Shown here: piece after piece, positions 36,207-47,362 of the stretch
Position numbering within the stretch: position 1 is the first letter of the stretch
Layout: each line of letters begins with the position of its first letter
From: Gyrodactylus bullatarudis
Lineage: Eukaryota; Platyhelminthes; Monogenea; Gyrodactylidea; Gyrodactylidae
DNA: 64,000 nucleotides
Assembly: GCA_012064415.1 (NCBI GenBank)
Contig: SSNU01000126.1
Location: forward strand, 192,317 to 256,316
Direction: 5' to 3'
Notes under the pieces: generated by a model
The model's input: the letters and a program-made list of their open reading frames with translations, nothing else
Told to the model about the DNA's origin: nothing
The model's database searches: none
Translations under genes and position numbers: made by a program

Positions 36207-36362
36207 GTAATAATAGACCGACGACTGAAAATAACCATAATTTTTGATTGAATAATTATTGCTCTAAGATTACAAAAAAATTTCATACAAAAAGAAAAAA
36301 ATTTATAAAGGATTGAAATCATCTTTGGGTCTTTTTGACCCCAAATTCCATGCGAGGGTTAA

Positions 36363-38274
36363 CTCATTTAAAAATTTCACTCAGCAGAAATGGTGGAACG
36401 ATTTTGAAATTCCACAAAGATTATCTAAACAAAATAACTATTACTGATCATTGATCATTGATCAGCCTTAAACTTAGAGAGCGTGAAATTCTATAGACCT
36501 CACAACTTTTTGTAAGAAAAATTTTACCAACTCTTTTAGAATTATGCCAAGCAATTGAGATAGGTTATTATCAAACTATCAAATGCCTGGCATTAATAAA
36601 TCAGAGCTTTGCTAGTGGGTTCTGAAAGAATCGAGGCGTGTTGCAATAGATTGAGTAATTCGAAAATTTGAATCGACATTACCACCAGAAAAGGTTTGGT
36701 TAAAGAGAATGCCTAGAACCTTGAATTTTGTAAAATAGTTTTGCATTTCCTATTTTTCAATATATTATTTTATTCTAACAAAAAAAAACTAAATCTAATG
36801 ATCAAAAAATCAAAATTCAATTTTCCCACGATGATGGAGTGGTTCTTAAAATCTGATTCAGCATATTTGATTTCTTTATCGGTATGTAAATGGGTACTTT
36901 TGTTACAAAAAAAAGTATTTGTGACGGCTTCTTTATTCTATCCTAAAAATAAACTTTTGATCACTCTCTCACTTTGAAATCAGCAAAATTTTTGTATTCA
37001 GACATCAAAAGACGGGAATTTGGCCCTAACAACTTTTTAACCCTTACCCCTACAATGATTTTGGATGCACCATTGTGTTTGTTTTAAGAAATAGACCTAT
37101 CAAACAAAATATAACTTTTATCACTTTTTGAGGCCCTAACAATCACTATAATTTTTATAATCCTTATTCTTCAAGAAATAATACACCTTTCTCTCCCCTT
37201 TCTTTTCTACAGATAGACCAATACAAGCCAGAAGACAACATAATCAGGTAGCAAACGAACAACGTTATAGTCAATAAATTCTTATCTTCATATTAACTAG
37301 CTTTTGTAATAAACGATTAGAATTTCAATTTGAATCATCCTTTCTTCTCTGAGCTCTCTGAGATAAAATGCCTTATTTTGCTAAAATATTCCCACTACAT
37401 ATCTGATGTAATTCCAGATAAAATTTCTAGTTTTTATCGATAGATTCAACATAGCTCTTTATTTAAGAAATATGCCCCCAATATTTATATATTCTAAACT
37501 TTTTTTACTAATTTATTTTAACAAAGTAGGATAGATTCTCAGACAATTTTATATTTCTTTACTGAGGAATGATCCAATTTTGGTATCTCTCTACAGGAAA
37601 ATAATTTTTTTCCGTACGAACAGAAATGCAGTCAACTGCAAGTATGCATCCGATACAGTATGATCTAAATGCTTTCTTGAGGGAAATTCTTGATTTCAAA
37701 TGAGCATTTCATTTAAATCAATCTTCATACCGTTAATTTAGAAATTCAGTGATTTATCTGAAGTTAGTATATGCCCCAAACTGCCACTTTTTAAACTTTA
37801 GAGTTCAGAATATTTATCGATATTAAATTATCAATTCTTGGGATTACATGCTAGACAGATAAATTTTAATTTAGCGACAAAAGTTCGGAAAAATCAGAAA
37901 ATTTCAAGAACTAACTTGGTAATTTTGAGTTTTTTTGCTTTGAGATAATTGAAAATTCCAGATGGTCCGATCTCTCACAATGTACCGTCGTGAGTTTAAT
38001 CCTTAAAGTCCCAAAGTTTCAACGCAATTACATTTTTTAGTTGAGGAGTTATCGATCAAATATAACTTATGATCCTTTGAGAAATGCGCATTTGGTTTTA
38101 AATATATCTTCTTATATAATTCCTAAATCAAATATAAGGTCATTTTCCTATCTTGAAAGCTTAGCAGAAAGAGCTCAAGCGATTGCATAATTGAATTCTA
38201 CAGGTATCTTGGGAAATAGGTTTTCAAAAAAATGCTTAAAACCCCAACTTTCTTTGAATTAGTATAGCACTAAA
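36363..38274. other. AT-rich sequence with repeat fragments
   Basis: It holds a foldback body fragment (36830-37020, CACTCTCTCACTTTGAAATC), a hAT-like right end TTTTTGAGGCCCTAAC at about 37122-37137, a foldback right end TTATCTTCATATTAACTAGC at about 37270-37300, and a Penelope 3' scrap near 38063-38100 (GATCCTTTGAGAAATGCGCA). The exon-like duplicate at 37213-37247 is described separately. No gene is supported. Confidence 0.4.
37213..37247 (+). other. micro-exon-like segment, member 1 of a duplicated pair
   Basis: TTTTCTACAG precedes and GTAGCA follows a 35-base segment, ATAGACCAATACAAGCCAGA + AGACAACATAATCAG, which reads IDQYKPEDNII. A near copy lies at 43157-43194 in the same orientation, with flanking similarity (GTAGCAARCGAA, GTTATAGTCA). 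It could be an exon pair or simply a small dispersed repeat. Confidence 0.25.
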
Positions 38275-38282
38275 CCTTTTTC

Positions 38283-39621
38283 GGCTAAATTAGAGAACGT
38301 TTGGCCCTCTCCTTATATTTTTATATGGGTAACCAAACGCAAAAGTTTTATTCAAATATTAATAAGCATATCAAATACTATCTAAAAACCACCATTATAT
38401 GGCGATAACACAACTATAAATTTTTTTCTTATTTTGCTCAAAATTCGTCTTCAAAATCAAATTTACACGAAAATGTATCAAATTTAAACTAAATTATAGA
38501 TTAGGTATTGAGTTTTGTTTATTTAAACTATGATCGACTATGTATAATGTTAATCACATCGTATATTCATCTTTATCTTTCCAAATATGTTGATGGCTTA
38601 GTATTTTAATTATCAATATATATGCTATACTTATTAACTATTACTTATTTCTATATAAACTCTAATCATTTTTATAAGTTTTCAAATACTTAGTTAGTAA
38701 AGAAAAAAAAAATTAATGTACAAATTTATTCAAGAGGATATATCTCATTAAACGCTAAAATAGTAGCTGAAATCAAGCTTGATCTGTATTTTCTCTTGAA
38801 AAGATACTGAAATAGGTAGGAATCTAATAAATTATTTCTTTTGTTGGTAACCGAATTACAATCACGCTTTGTCAATTTGGACTTCAACTTCTTTACCTCC
38901 GATTTTGACATCATCCCATAGAATTTTATCAGCGAAAACATCACGAACAAAGTTCCTCCAGTCTACGGCGGTTTTTTCTGTGATGTCAAGCTGCTGCATC
39001 ATGTTCTTAGTATTGTCAGATTTCGTGTCGACCATTATGATAATTTGAAGTATTTACCAAATATCTAACTTGGAATATTCGAAGAGAGTGCCTAGAATAA
39101 ATCAAATAAATAGAAAATTACCAATACGAACAGGTTGATGGAACTTGCACTTAGGACATCTGAAACTACCTTGTCTTTTGCTGCTTTGAGATTTTGTAGA
39201 ATTAGGAATCTATCAATTCCCGAACAAGTGTGGGGAACTGAGGTAGCAATTAAATTGAGACGCTGACATAAAAGAACTATCTCCTTTGGGTCATTCATAT
39301 AAATAGCTGTAGCATTACAGCAAAGTTTATCAGCATTATCCATAGTTATTATTTCTGTTATTTTGATTTTTAATAATTTCATAAAGCATTCGGTAAATAA
39401 GAAATAAACAAAACTCAATACCTAATCTATAATTTAGTTTAAATTTGATTTTGAAGACGATTTTTGAGCAAAATAAGAAAAAATTTATAGTTGTTATATC
39501 GCCATATAATGGTGGTTTTTAGATAGTATTTGATATGCTTATCAATATTTAAATAAAACTTTTGCGTTTGGTTACACATATAAAAATATAAGGAGAGGGC
39601 CAAACGTTCTCTAATTTAGCC
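38283..39621 (-). mobile_element. Merlin-family DNA transposon, long inverted repeats, 8-bp duplication
   Basis: The ends are GGCTAAATTAGAGAACGTTT and its reverse complement, extending as inverted repeats of roughly 200 bases or more (ACCACCATTATATGGCGATA, GGTATTGAGTTTTG). The 8-base target duplication CCTTTTTC is perfect (38275-38282 and 39622-39629). Another copy of the flanking repeat without the element, at about 9553, shows an uninterrupted CCTTTTTCAGGTCTAG. GG termini, 8-bp duplications and an IS1016/ISXO2-like transposase together identify Merlin. Confidence 0.85.
38726..39343 (-). pseudogene. Merlin (ISXO2/IS1016-like) transposase, broken
   Basis: On the minus strand the ATG at 39343 gives MDNADKL and DPKEIVLLCQRLNLIATSVP, the helical N-terminus. 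A frameshift then leads to FRCPKCKFHQPVRIG, the zinc-binding part. A 30-base GT-AG intron (39121-39092) joins this to TLFEYSKLDIW, a stop, and then MMQQLDITEKTAVDWRNFVR and KIGGKEVEVQID, where the first catalytic Asp of the DDE core sits. Another frameshift follows (LTKRDCNSVTNKRNNLL), and the C-terminal half with the remaining catalytic residues is deleted. The protein would cut and paste the element if whole; here it cannot. Confidence 0.75.
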
Positions 39622-39809
39622 CCTTTTTCAGGTCTAGTTCGTAGAATGAAGAAGTCAATTTTTTATTTTTTCATTTTGTATTTTTAAAACTCAATTGTCT
39701 ATTTAGTATGTAATTAAGGCTGAAAAAAACAAAATTGAATTAACATGAATACTTCACACTGTAGATTGATTGTTGTTTTTTTTCAATTGTGCACTCGAAA
39801 GAGTAACTA

Positions 39810-39940
39810 CAGTTGTGCCCCAGTTTTAGTGTATGAGAAATCGTACACTCCAATTTTTCTATTAAAAATAGTTTTTCTCATCAAGACACTGAAACGACTT
39901 TTGATAGAATTCGTCATTGAATTTTAATTAGACATGTAAT
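39810..39940 (+). mobile_element. Tc1-like MITE, left-end fragment
   Basis: CAGTTGTGCCCCAGTTTTAG and the following sequence to GAATTCGTCATTGAATTTTA match the left third of the MITE at 24189-24613. A TA precedes it. The right end is missing. Confidence 0.6.
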
Positions 39941-41511
39941 CAATTAAACCTCCCTATCATAAACATGACAAAAAGGTAAGAGAGAAAATAGTTTGACGAA
40001 TGATAAAGCTGAGATTTTTGCGTATTTCAGGGGATAAATAAATTTCCTATCGAATTTTCTGAGTCTTAGATGAACAATAATGAGTTGATAAAATGATGTG
40101 TGATAGAAATAACTCAGTGGTGCTTAAAGGATTTAAAATTTTTCCTGATCTATGCTTTTATAACAGCTTATCGGCTCATTTCACAGTGAGATGCCAAAAA
40201 TATTCATGTAGATTTATAAATTGCCATCTGCGTATCAACTTTAACTTTATGTTACGTAAAAAAAGATACATTTCCGCTTGGCCACAGTTATCTTTTGTAT
40301 AGGTGTGTCAGAAAAGACAAAAAATCAAAAATTTCTCCAACTGGTTATGACGAATACTAGAGCATCGAATAAAAGGAGGATTTTATGACGAAATGCCTTT
40401 AGACGAAAAATCTTGAAGGCCTAAGGCTATCATTAAATAAAGAGATATCAAAAAAGAGAATTTCAATTTATACAAGAAAATTAACCCAATTCTAGCTAAA
40501 GAATTTTTTTTATCAACGAATCGCCAGGAGAAATATGATTCTTTAATGCCAAATATAGAAATATTGCAGACATATCAACTATTGAGATGAATACGCTCTT
40601 TTATAATTTTTAGTAGCTCAATAGTTCTTTCAATGTTAATTTCTTCCCTTTTAACTCATTTGGTAGAAAAATAGACTTTGAATCTGGGATAAAAGTATTT
40701 CCATTCTTGATTAAATTTTACGACTTTGAAATTTATTTCCAAATTTCATAAGAAAAGTTTCCCAAAATCTATGAAATGATCCCACGGGATATAAAACAGT
40801 TTTATTAGTCTCCCCTTAATCTTCGAGTTATAACCGATAGAAATTCGAGAAATTTTTTTATGATTTTTATGGTTGATTTATTTTCAGAATAACCAAGCTT
40901 AACTCTTAATAAATTTAAGATTCTATTAAATTAAAATATAAAAAAATTTCTTCAGTTAATTCAGTATTTTCTTAGATTTCTTTTGTCAGACAAAATAAGA
41001 ATTGATTCAGATTATTTTTAACATCTCAAAAGCCCAGAACAAAAGCTAACTGTGTTTTTATTTAATTAAGGTTTTAACTTCTTATAGATTTTTGCACTCA
41101 TCTTGACACGTTGAAAAATTTCTATTAATTCGCTCCAATCAATCTAAACACACATTTGAGAAACTAAAACTATTCTATAAAGGTGTATTGAAAAAAAAAC
41201 TATTAGGCCCAAGGTGTCTTTAGTTTAAATCTAGATAAGTGTGACCCATTTTTTGAATTGCATAATGAAAGGAGCCCATAAGTTGTTAGAATAGAAAAAT
41301 TCCTGGCCATTTCACGAATTTCAAAAATGAGCAAATGAGCAAAAGTGTAAAATCAGAGAAGTCAACGAAAGTTGATAATCCAATTAACTCTCAGCCAGTA
41401 ATTAGCACCCTGAGCGAACCAAAAATTTCTATCAATTCTACACCTGCAATAAAGAAAAAAATAAAGGTCTGCCTAATGAGCTAATGAAAGATAAATAATT
41501 ATTTCTGATAG
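39941..41511. other. AT-rich sequence, nothing supported
   Basis: No exon, repeat pair or RNA gene could be supported. Short foldback-like words (TGAAAGGAGCCCATAAGTTG at about 41268) occur near 41220-41350. Confidence 0.3.
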
Positions 41512-42007
41512 TTGAACCTCAAATGACTTACTCAATGAGACATACAATAAATTTCACACATCACACCAAGCGAGAACTTTTTTTTTTTTTGTTATACTAT
41601 AGTTTCACCTTCATTAGGGATCGTCAGTAAGCCTTACGCCTGCTCCGAGGGCAAGCACTCAACCGTTTAGTCCAACCTACGTATTTATCCTAGCTGGATA
41701 TGGGAAATTTATTGTAAGTCTCATTGAGCTACTGTATCAGAAATATAAGCAGAAGTCTCGTTAGAGACTAGCAAAGCTCGATGTTGAATAATAAGCTTAG
41801 TGTAAGTAGCTAGGATAAATAAATCTCACACAAACAAAGATAACGTGGGTTGGACCAAACGGTTGAGTTCTTGCCCAGCGAGCATAAAACTTGAGGCTCG
41901 ATTCTCGGAGCAGGCCTAAGGCTTACTCCGACGATCCCTAATCAGGGTGAAACTATAATATAAGTCTTTGAATGTGTTAAATTGAGTTAGTCATTTGAGG
42001 TTCAACT
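41512..42007. repeat. foldback unit built from two facing tRNA-like SINE copies
   Basis: The outer ends GTTGAACCTCAAATGACTTA and TAGTCATTTGAGGTTCAAC pair. Inside, TATAGTTTCACCTTCATTAG + GGATCGTC and GACGATCCCTAATCAGGGTG + AAACTATA pair, so two copies face each other. The right copy (about 41846-41920) shows a Pol III A-box-like TGGACCAAACGGTTGAG and a B-box-like GGCTCGATTCTCGG, as in tRNA-derived SINEs. A 50-base direct repeat (GAGCTACTGTATCAGAAATA + TAAGCAGAAGTC) at 41724 and 42010 flanks the right half. Confidence 0.65.
41840..41960 (+). repeat. tRNA-derived SINE-like head
   Basis: A box (TGGACCAAACGGTTGAG) and B box (GGCTCGATTCTCGG) have tRNA-like content and spacing apart from an insertion of about ten bases, but the sequence does not fold as a normal tRNA. 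It is followed by CAGGCCTAAGGCTTACTCCG. It would be transcribed by RNA polymerase III if intact. Confidence 0.45.
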
Positions 42008-43156
42008 AGAGCTACTGTATCAGAAATATAAGCAGAAGTCATATTAAAGACTAGCATCCCCTCGGCAGTTCTAGATAAGGCTGATAGTTGACTAATAGGG
42101 AGTCTTGTTCCTATCGACATACTCTAGCACTATTCAGGATTGTATGTTAGTGAAATAATTATTTATCAATGCCAAAAATAGATTTTTCAAGATCTCCATT
42201 AATTTACTTTTTGACCCGAATTAATTTTTAACTCTATCCCTACTTTCATAATGTATTTCTGTTAATTAGAAGATTATTTTTCCCATTATACCTTAGCAAT
42301 CATAATTACAAAAAGATATTAGTAACTAAGTTACCAAAAAGTATCGTTCAAAATAATTGTTGATCCGGACTAATCATTGATTTCAAAACAATTTCAAGAT
42401 TAATCTCACATTCAGACTGTCGAATACGATTCAAACCAAAAAAGTATGGTGTTTTCGTTAAAGATTCAGAGATACCTCCTTATACTGGTTCGTCATTAAT
42501 TAGGTAAGAATCTTTGAAAATTTGATTAACCAATCAGAAAACTACTCTTTTTTTCGTATATTTAAAAATTTTATTTTTCTCTTCTTCCATTTATTATTTG
42601 TTTATTGCCCATACACCATTAGAATAAGAGGAATTGAATCTCTCTAGGCTTAACACTAAAATCTCCCTCATCTCTGAAGTCATAAAAAAGTTGCTTTAAA
42701 ATACTATATTTATGATTGCAAATGTAATCGTTATTCTATCATAACGGCAGTGTTACTTTGCTAAAAAATTTATATCGATAAAAATCACTAAGTCGTACTG
42801 TAGTTTTTTGATATTTTATTCGGGTCTATTCTAATTTTGTTTTAAAAGGTGACTTATGTTGTTTTATACCAACTAGAATTAGACGAAATATTGCAGAATT
42901 ACTAAAATTGCCATATTTTTTTGTTAGAATAAAAATCTAATATGATATGATAAAATTAATCCGCTATCTGTATTTGAAATGCTTTATCCAATGGTATAAG
43001 ATATTTCGGGTTTTAAGTGGTGAAAAAGTGGGCAAGCAAAGCCTTAAAAAATTGAAATGGTTATGATTATAATTATTTTAACCAGCTATTCCCTCTGTTC
43101 TGAAAACCATAGGTTAGAAGGTCTTAAAATGTATTTTTTCTTCTACTTTTGCTCAG

Positions 43157-43194
43157 ATAGACCAATGGAAGTTAGAAGGCAACATAGAAGTCAG
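43157..43194 (+). other. micro-exon-like segment, member 2 of a duplicated pair
   Basis: TTTTGCTCAG precedes and GTAGCA follows a 38-base segment reading IDQWKLEGNIEV, similar to 37213-37247 (IDQYKPEDNII). Both would give the same splice phase, as mutually exclusive exons do. There is no independent support that either is coding. Confidence 0.25.
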
Positions 43195-43306
43195 GTAGCA
43201 AGCGAAAATGTTATAGTCATGTAGAAGTGAATGATAAAAGGTCTCAATAAACTAGTGAATCAAAATTAAAGGTTTGAGCGTTTGATACATCTCTTTTGAT
43301 GCGTTC

Positions 43307-43534
43307 CACGTGATTCATTCGGGCGGGGAAAGATGATTCGAAATGTGATTTTGAAGTATTAAAAGATTTCAAAATCACTCTTTAATAAAGAGGGCTTAAT
43401 CGTACCACGAAATTCAGAAATTTCATGTATTTGGATTTCATTAGCTGTCAGTTTCTCGTCCTCCCATTAGTTCAAAATAACCCAAGCGTGTGGAAGATTT
43501 GAGCACGTGGGATGGAAAACGGGTCCCTCACGTG
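43307..43534. promoter_or_regulatory. three CACGTG palindromes in 228 bp
   Basis: CACGTG occurs at 43307-43312, 43504-43509 and 43529-43534 within a patch that has more G and C than its neighbours (TCATTCGGGCGGGGAAAGAT, AAAACGGGTCCCTCACGTG). CACGTG is the canonical E-box bound by bHLH factors such as MYC/MAX or CLOCK/CYCLE. No gene is seen close by, so the call as a regulatory element is tentative. Confidence 0.3.
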
Positions 43535-44061
43535 TATTTCAATCATAGATATTATGTTTTATGCATAAAAATCCATTCAAGGAAATTAATTAGCTTAAAA
43601 ATTGGTGAATATAAATCTATCTCGATATAAATAGGCATTAGGATAATACAAAATATTTTTTTCTAGAACATCTTTTCGGGCTTTTAGACACTTTTACACA
43701 GAGAAGAAGATTTTCATAAATTAAATTCAAAAAGTTTACCGTTCTAATAACCATTTATTCCATTTTCCCAAAATTCATTAAAACGCATAAAAGATTTTCA
43801 GAAAATAATTAGGATATGTAGCGAAGGGATTTTTAGATAACTATCAGAATAATTCCCATCCGAAAAGTCATACAGATTGTTCAAAAGCGTGAAATTTATC
43901 AATATGTTAGCGCGTATTTAAAAAAATTTAATTTTAAAATGAGATTATTTATATCAGAAAAAACCTTAGGAATTTAATTCAAAGGATTTTTTTCTCAAAA
44001 TTTAAATCTCTTTCGAATGAGCCGAAAAATTTGTTTTACCCCAATATGCAACCTTATCGAA

Positions 44062-44550
44062 TTAAAGTCGATTGACACGAAGACGAGAATTTACTATTTT
44101 TCCGGATTCACAAAAAACTAAATTTTTAAATTCTAAAACGGAATGAGTTGTTGATATTCAAAAAAAATTCAGATAAAAATTCAATTTGACCAAAATTAGG
44201 CCGTTTTTCGAATTTTTAAAAAATGCAACAAATTTCCACTTTTTAAACTTTTGAACCCATAATTTCTATCGATTTCGATGATTCGAAGCAGTTAAGTGAT
44301 AATATTTGGGATCAAAATTGAACGAAGAACTCAATTCGCATGCAGAAGTTCACTGAAATTCGTCATTACTGTGGGAAATCGGGCCATTTGAATTTTTCGA
44401 TTATCACGAAAATAATTTTTTTAAAGATTTTTAGAATTCGTAAAAGTGGGCAACATGGATAGGATTCCTAAAAATATTTTACAAATTCTAACTTTTGATG
44501 AAAATATCGAGGTTTTCTTAAAAATAAAAGATTCCCAACTTCATATCCAT
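44062..44550. repeat. foldback-family element, decayed
   Basis: The left end ATTGACACGAAGACGAGAAT + TTACTATTTTTCCGG and right end AAAAGATTCCCAACTTCATA + TCCATTAGCTTTA are diverged CATCTTCAT-family termini. The interior (AATGCAACAAATTTCCACTT, TCGATTTCGATGATTCGAAG) is shared with the 12905 and 25575 copies. Confidence 0.55.
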
Positions 44551-46478
44551 TAGCTTTACTTGTGAAAAAAATTTGGAATCTTATAAAAATCAAATCCCCA
44601 AGACAAGGTCTTTACACTGTAATGTATGGAATATTATGTGAATTCATTCCTAAAGTAAAGCCTTTTGAGCTGTGCAAACATTTTTCCTTCAATCTTGATC
44701 AGATTTTATTAACGATTTCAATCCCGACAACATATCTTGTTCTAGTTAGATAGAGATTGTAGATTTTTTTTCATATGAAAATGTGTGCTTTGACACAGGG
44801 AAGAACTGTCAAATGTGCATATTCTTCATAATAAGAGATTTTGTTCTATCTTATAATTTCAAAAAGATGAAGGAAAATATCAGAACAATAGAATTTTCTG
44901 CAAAGATTAGGAAAATTCTACTTGATGCTACCTTTTAGAAAAATATAGAGTTGAATACAGAATTTTCGTCAACTTCTGCATGAATTAACAATGATTTCAT
45001 TGGTCAATGCATCAAATATCGATATATAAACTCAATACTGCATGCGATGATACTGTCATTTTCAAAATTCTAAAACTAACGTGCTTGAATCTCAAACATT
45101 GCCGTTTTTGTCTTCCTACGAAACACATATGCAAATTCCATGTGAAAATTATAAGACTGTTTCATACTGAATGTTAGCTCCAAAGTCTCAAAGAGTTTTG
45201 ATCTTTGGCATTCCATGTGGTTTTTAGATACACTGATTATGAATCTAGAATTGGGTTAGCCCTGAAGTTATCAATCGAACAATGATTCAATTTTTGGTCT
45301 AATAGAGTTGAAGTGATTACTAGGGCCTCAAAAAAGTTTTTTTACCTTTGAGCTTGAATAATATCAGAAAAATCTGTTTATCTAATCCCATTTCGTAGAT
45401 AGCTAGTACTATTTTTTCCAATCTAAGTTTGCTGAATTTGTCCATATGTTAACAACTTCAAACGAACCTGTGGGATATATAACCTGAGCACGAAATAATT
45501 CTAGTAAGTATAAAATTTAATATCTATTCAAAACTATAGTAATATTGAGTAAGAGAAATCGTTGTACGAGTATTGTTTTTCACTGAAATTTAAAACTTTT
45601 TGAGAAATTTAATCGTAGCTAACGGTCAATAAGACCAGTAAAAGAAAATTGAATTATATCCTCAAAGAGTATATTTGATCGGATTTCAATAGCTATTGAT
45701 GATCTATAGATTGTACTCTTCATAAATCATACTAATAATTTTATTAGATGATCTCTTTAATCTTGGGGTAATAATAAATTCTCGATATCAATCAAAGAAT
45801 TGATCAATTTCGTAATCATAGTTAGAAAATATACCCGTTTTAACATCTTTTGGTGATCCGAAAAGTCTTTATTAAACTGCTTAAAGTCTTCGAAATCGAT
45901 GAAAATTTTGAGCTTCAACATTGAAATAGGTTTAATTTGGTACATCTTTTGAAAAATAGACTCATTTTTTCGGATTGAATTTTTTGTTCGAACAACTAAA
46001 TTTTATTTCCCAAATTGTCATGATTATCCGGAAAAAAATATAAGTTTTTTGTAAACACCTTTTTCGTATTCTTTTAAAAAGAAAAATCAATAATTCAATT
46101 TTTTTAATGGAAACAACTCAAATTCGGTATTCGGACCTATCAACCTGGTCTTCTTTCAATGAGAATGAGGCAGTGATCAAGAAATTAAATTCCTTCTTTC
46201 ATTCGGAATCTGATTAGATCCAATTCATTCTGTCATGATGTAAAATGCATGAATAATCTCAAAATGTTAATTAACAAATATAATGCGACATTGATGACTT
46301 ACTCTAAACGTAATTTACTTAAACTGTTATCTTACACATGTAAAGCTAAATTTTATCAGCCATGTTATCGATTTAGGAATTCAAAGAAAACACACAAATT
46401 TTCAAAAGCTAACTTATCTCTCGATAAAAATTTATTGTTCCAGTATATTTCGTCTTAAGATTATTAAAAGTAATAGGA
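44551..46478. other. AT-rich sequence with a hAT-like left end
   Basis: TAGGGCCTCAAAAAAGTTTT at 45317, preceded by GTGATTAC, is a hAT-type left end with no matching right end. At 45890-46060 the words CGAAATCGATGAAAATTTTG and GGAAAAAAATATAAG show a decayed foldback copy. No gene is supported. Confidence 0.35.
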
Positions 46479-46560
46479 TTAACGGTAAGCCTGATATATG
46501 TGTTCAGAAAAACTATTCCTATGATCTTCAACTACCTTGATCTATTTAAACTTGTTCACC
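46479..46560 (+). pseudogene. Penelope-like scrap
   Basis: TGTGTTCAGAAAAACTATTC + CTATGATCTTCAACTACC matches the coding/UTR junction of other copies (for example 54730-54770). It is too short for any function. Confidence 0.5.
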
Positions 46561-46639
46561 TTTTTTTAACTTTGGCTATTTTTGGAAAGTTTAGGTATTT
46601 TTTTCATTTTGCATGCCTTGCCACTAGTGCCCCAAAAAT

Positions 46640-47362
46640 AATACACCTAGTTAATATGAATATGGGGATTTATGATTTTTACAAAATTCTTATTTTTTTC
46701 ATCAAGAAATCGAATTTGATCGAGATTTTTTGGAATCTAGAACATTAGGCCCTCTTTCAGAATACAGAGAAAAAAAATTTAGAAAAAATCAATTTTTAAG
46801 GAAAATACGGCAAATTTGAAATCTTGAAGTAGCGCCAAATTCACATTCTTTTGAACTTTAAGTTGAAATTTTTTGCTGATTTCAATGTGAGAGAGTGATC
46901 AAAAGTTGAGTATTAGGATCATAATAAGACAAAAAAACCGATGATCATAATAAAATTTTTGATAAATTCGTCATTCTTCTGGGATCTTGAAATATCAAAT
47001 TTTATCGACTTTCAAGTAGGGAAAATGATGAAAAAATCATATTTTGATTTTGACACGATTATGGGGTGATTCTCAAAACAAGATTCAGAATATTTGTTTT
47101 CTTTGACTAATTGTAATCCTAAAACTCAACCTTTGATCACATTGAAATCAGCAAAAACTTTCAACTCAAAGCTCAAAAGAATGTGAATTTGGCTGTAATT
47201 AGGTTTAAAATTAGCCGTATTTTTCTTAAAAATTAATTTTTCTAATTTTTTTTTCTCTGTTTTCTGAAAGAGGGCCTAATGTTCCTGATTGCAAAATATC
47301 TTGATCAAATTCGATTTCTTGTAAAAATCATAAATTCCCATCTTCATATTAACTAGCTTTAG
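46640..47362. repeat. long foldback element, CATCTTCAT family
   Basis: The left end CTAGTTAATATGAATATGGG and right end CCCATCTTCATATTAACTAG are the family termini. Both arms carry AATCGAATTTGATCGAGATT-like sequence, a GGGCCTAATGTTC / GAACATTAGGCCC pair (near 46740 and 47270), and TTCACATTCTTTTGAACTTT facing AAAGCTCAAAAGAATGTGAA. The arms are diverged at several points. Body sequence is shared with 20098-20838. Confidence 0.75.

Larger units (their letters stand above)
34864..36358 (-). mobile_element. piggyBac-family element (TTAA-flanked) with internal deletion
   Basis: The termini CCCTCGCATGGAATTTG and CAAATTCCATGCGAGGG are perfect inverted repeats, flanked by TTAA at 34860-34863 and 36359-36362, the hallmark of piggyBac. 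Subterminal GGGGTCTTTTTGACCCC palindromes occur next to both ends, and part of one internally at about 35588. Remains of the transposase lie on the minus strand, and a hAT MITE has inserted at 35660-36206. Without that MITE the element is about 0.95 kb, too short for an intact transposase. Confidence 0.85.
42008..44061. other. AT-rich sequence with a locally GC-richer E-box cluster
   Basis: No coding sequence is supported apart from the doubtful micro-exon at 43157. The stretch at 43290-43540 is less AT-rich than its surroundings and is listed separately. Confidence 0.3.

Noticed and set aside
41846..41920. Possible tRNA gene
   Set aside because: A- and B-box-like words are present, but the arms do not form a cloverleaf and the sequence is part of a SINE-like hairpin.
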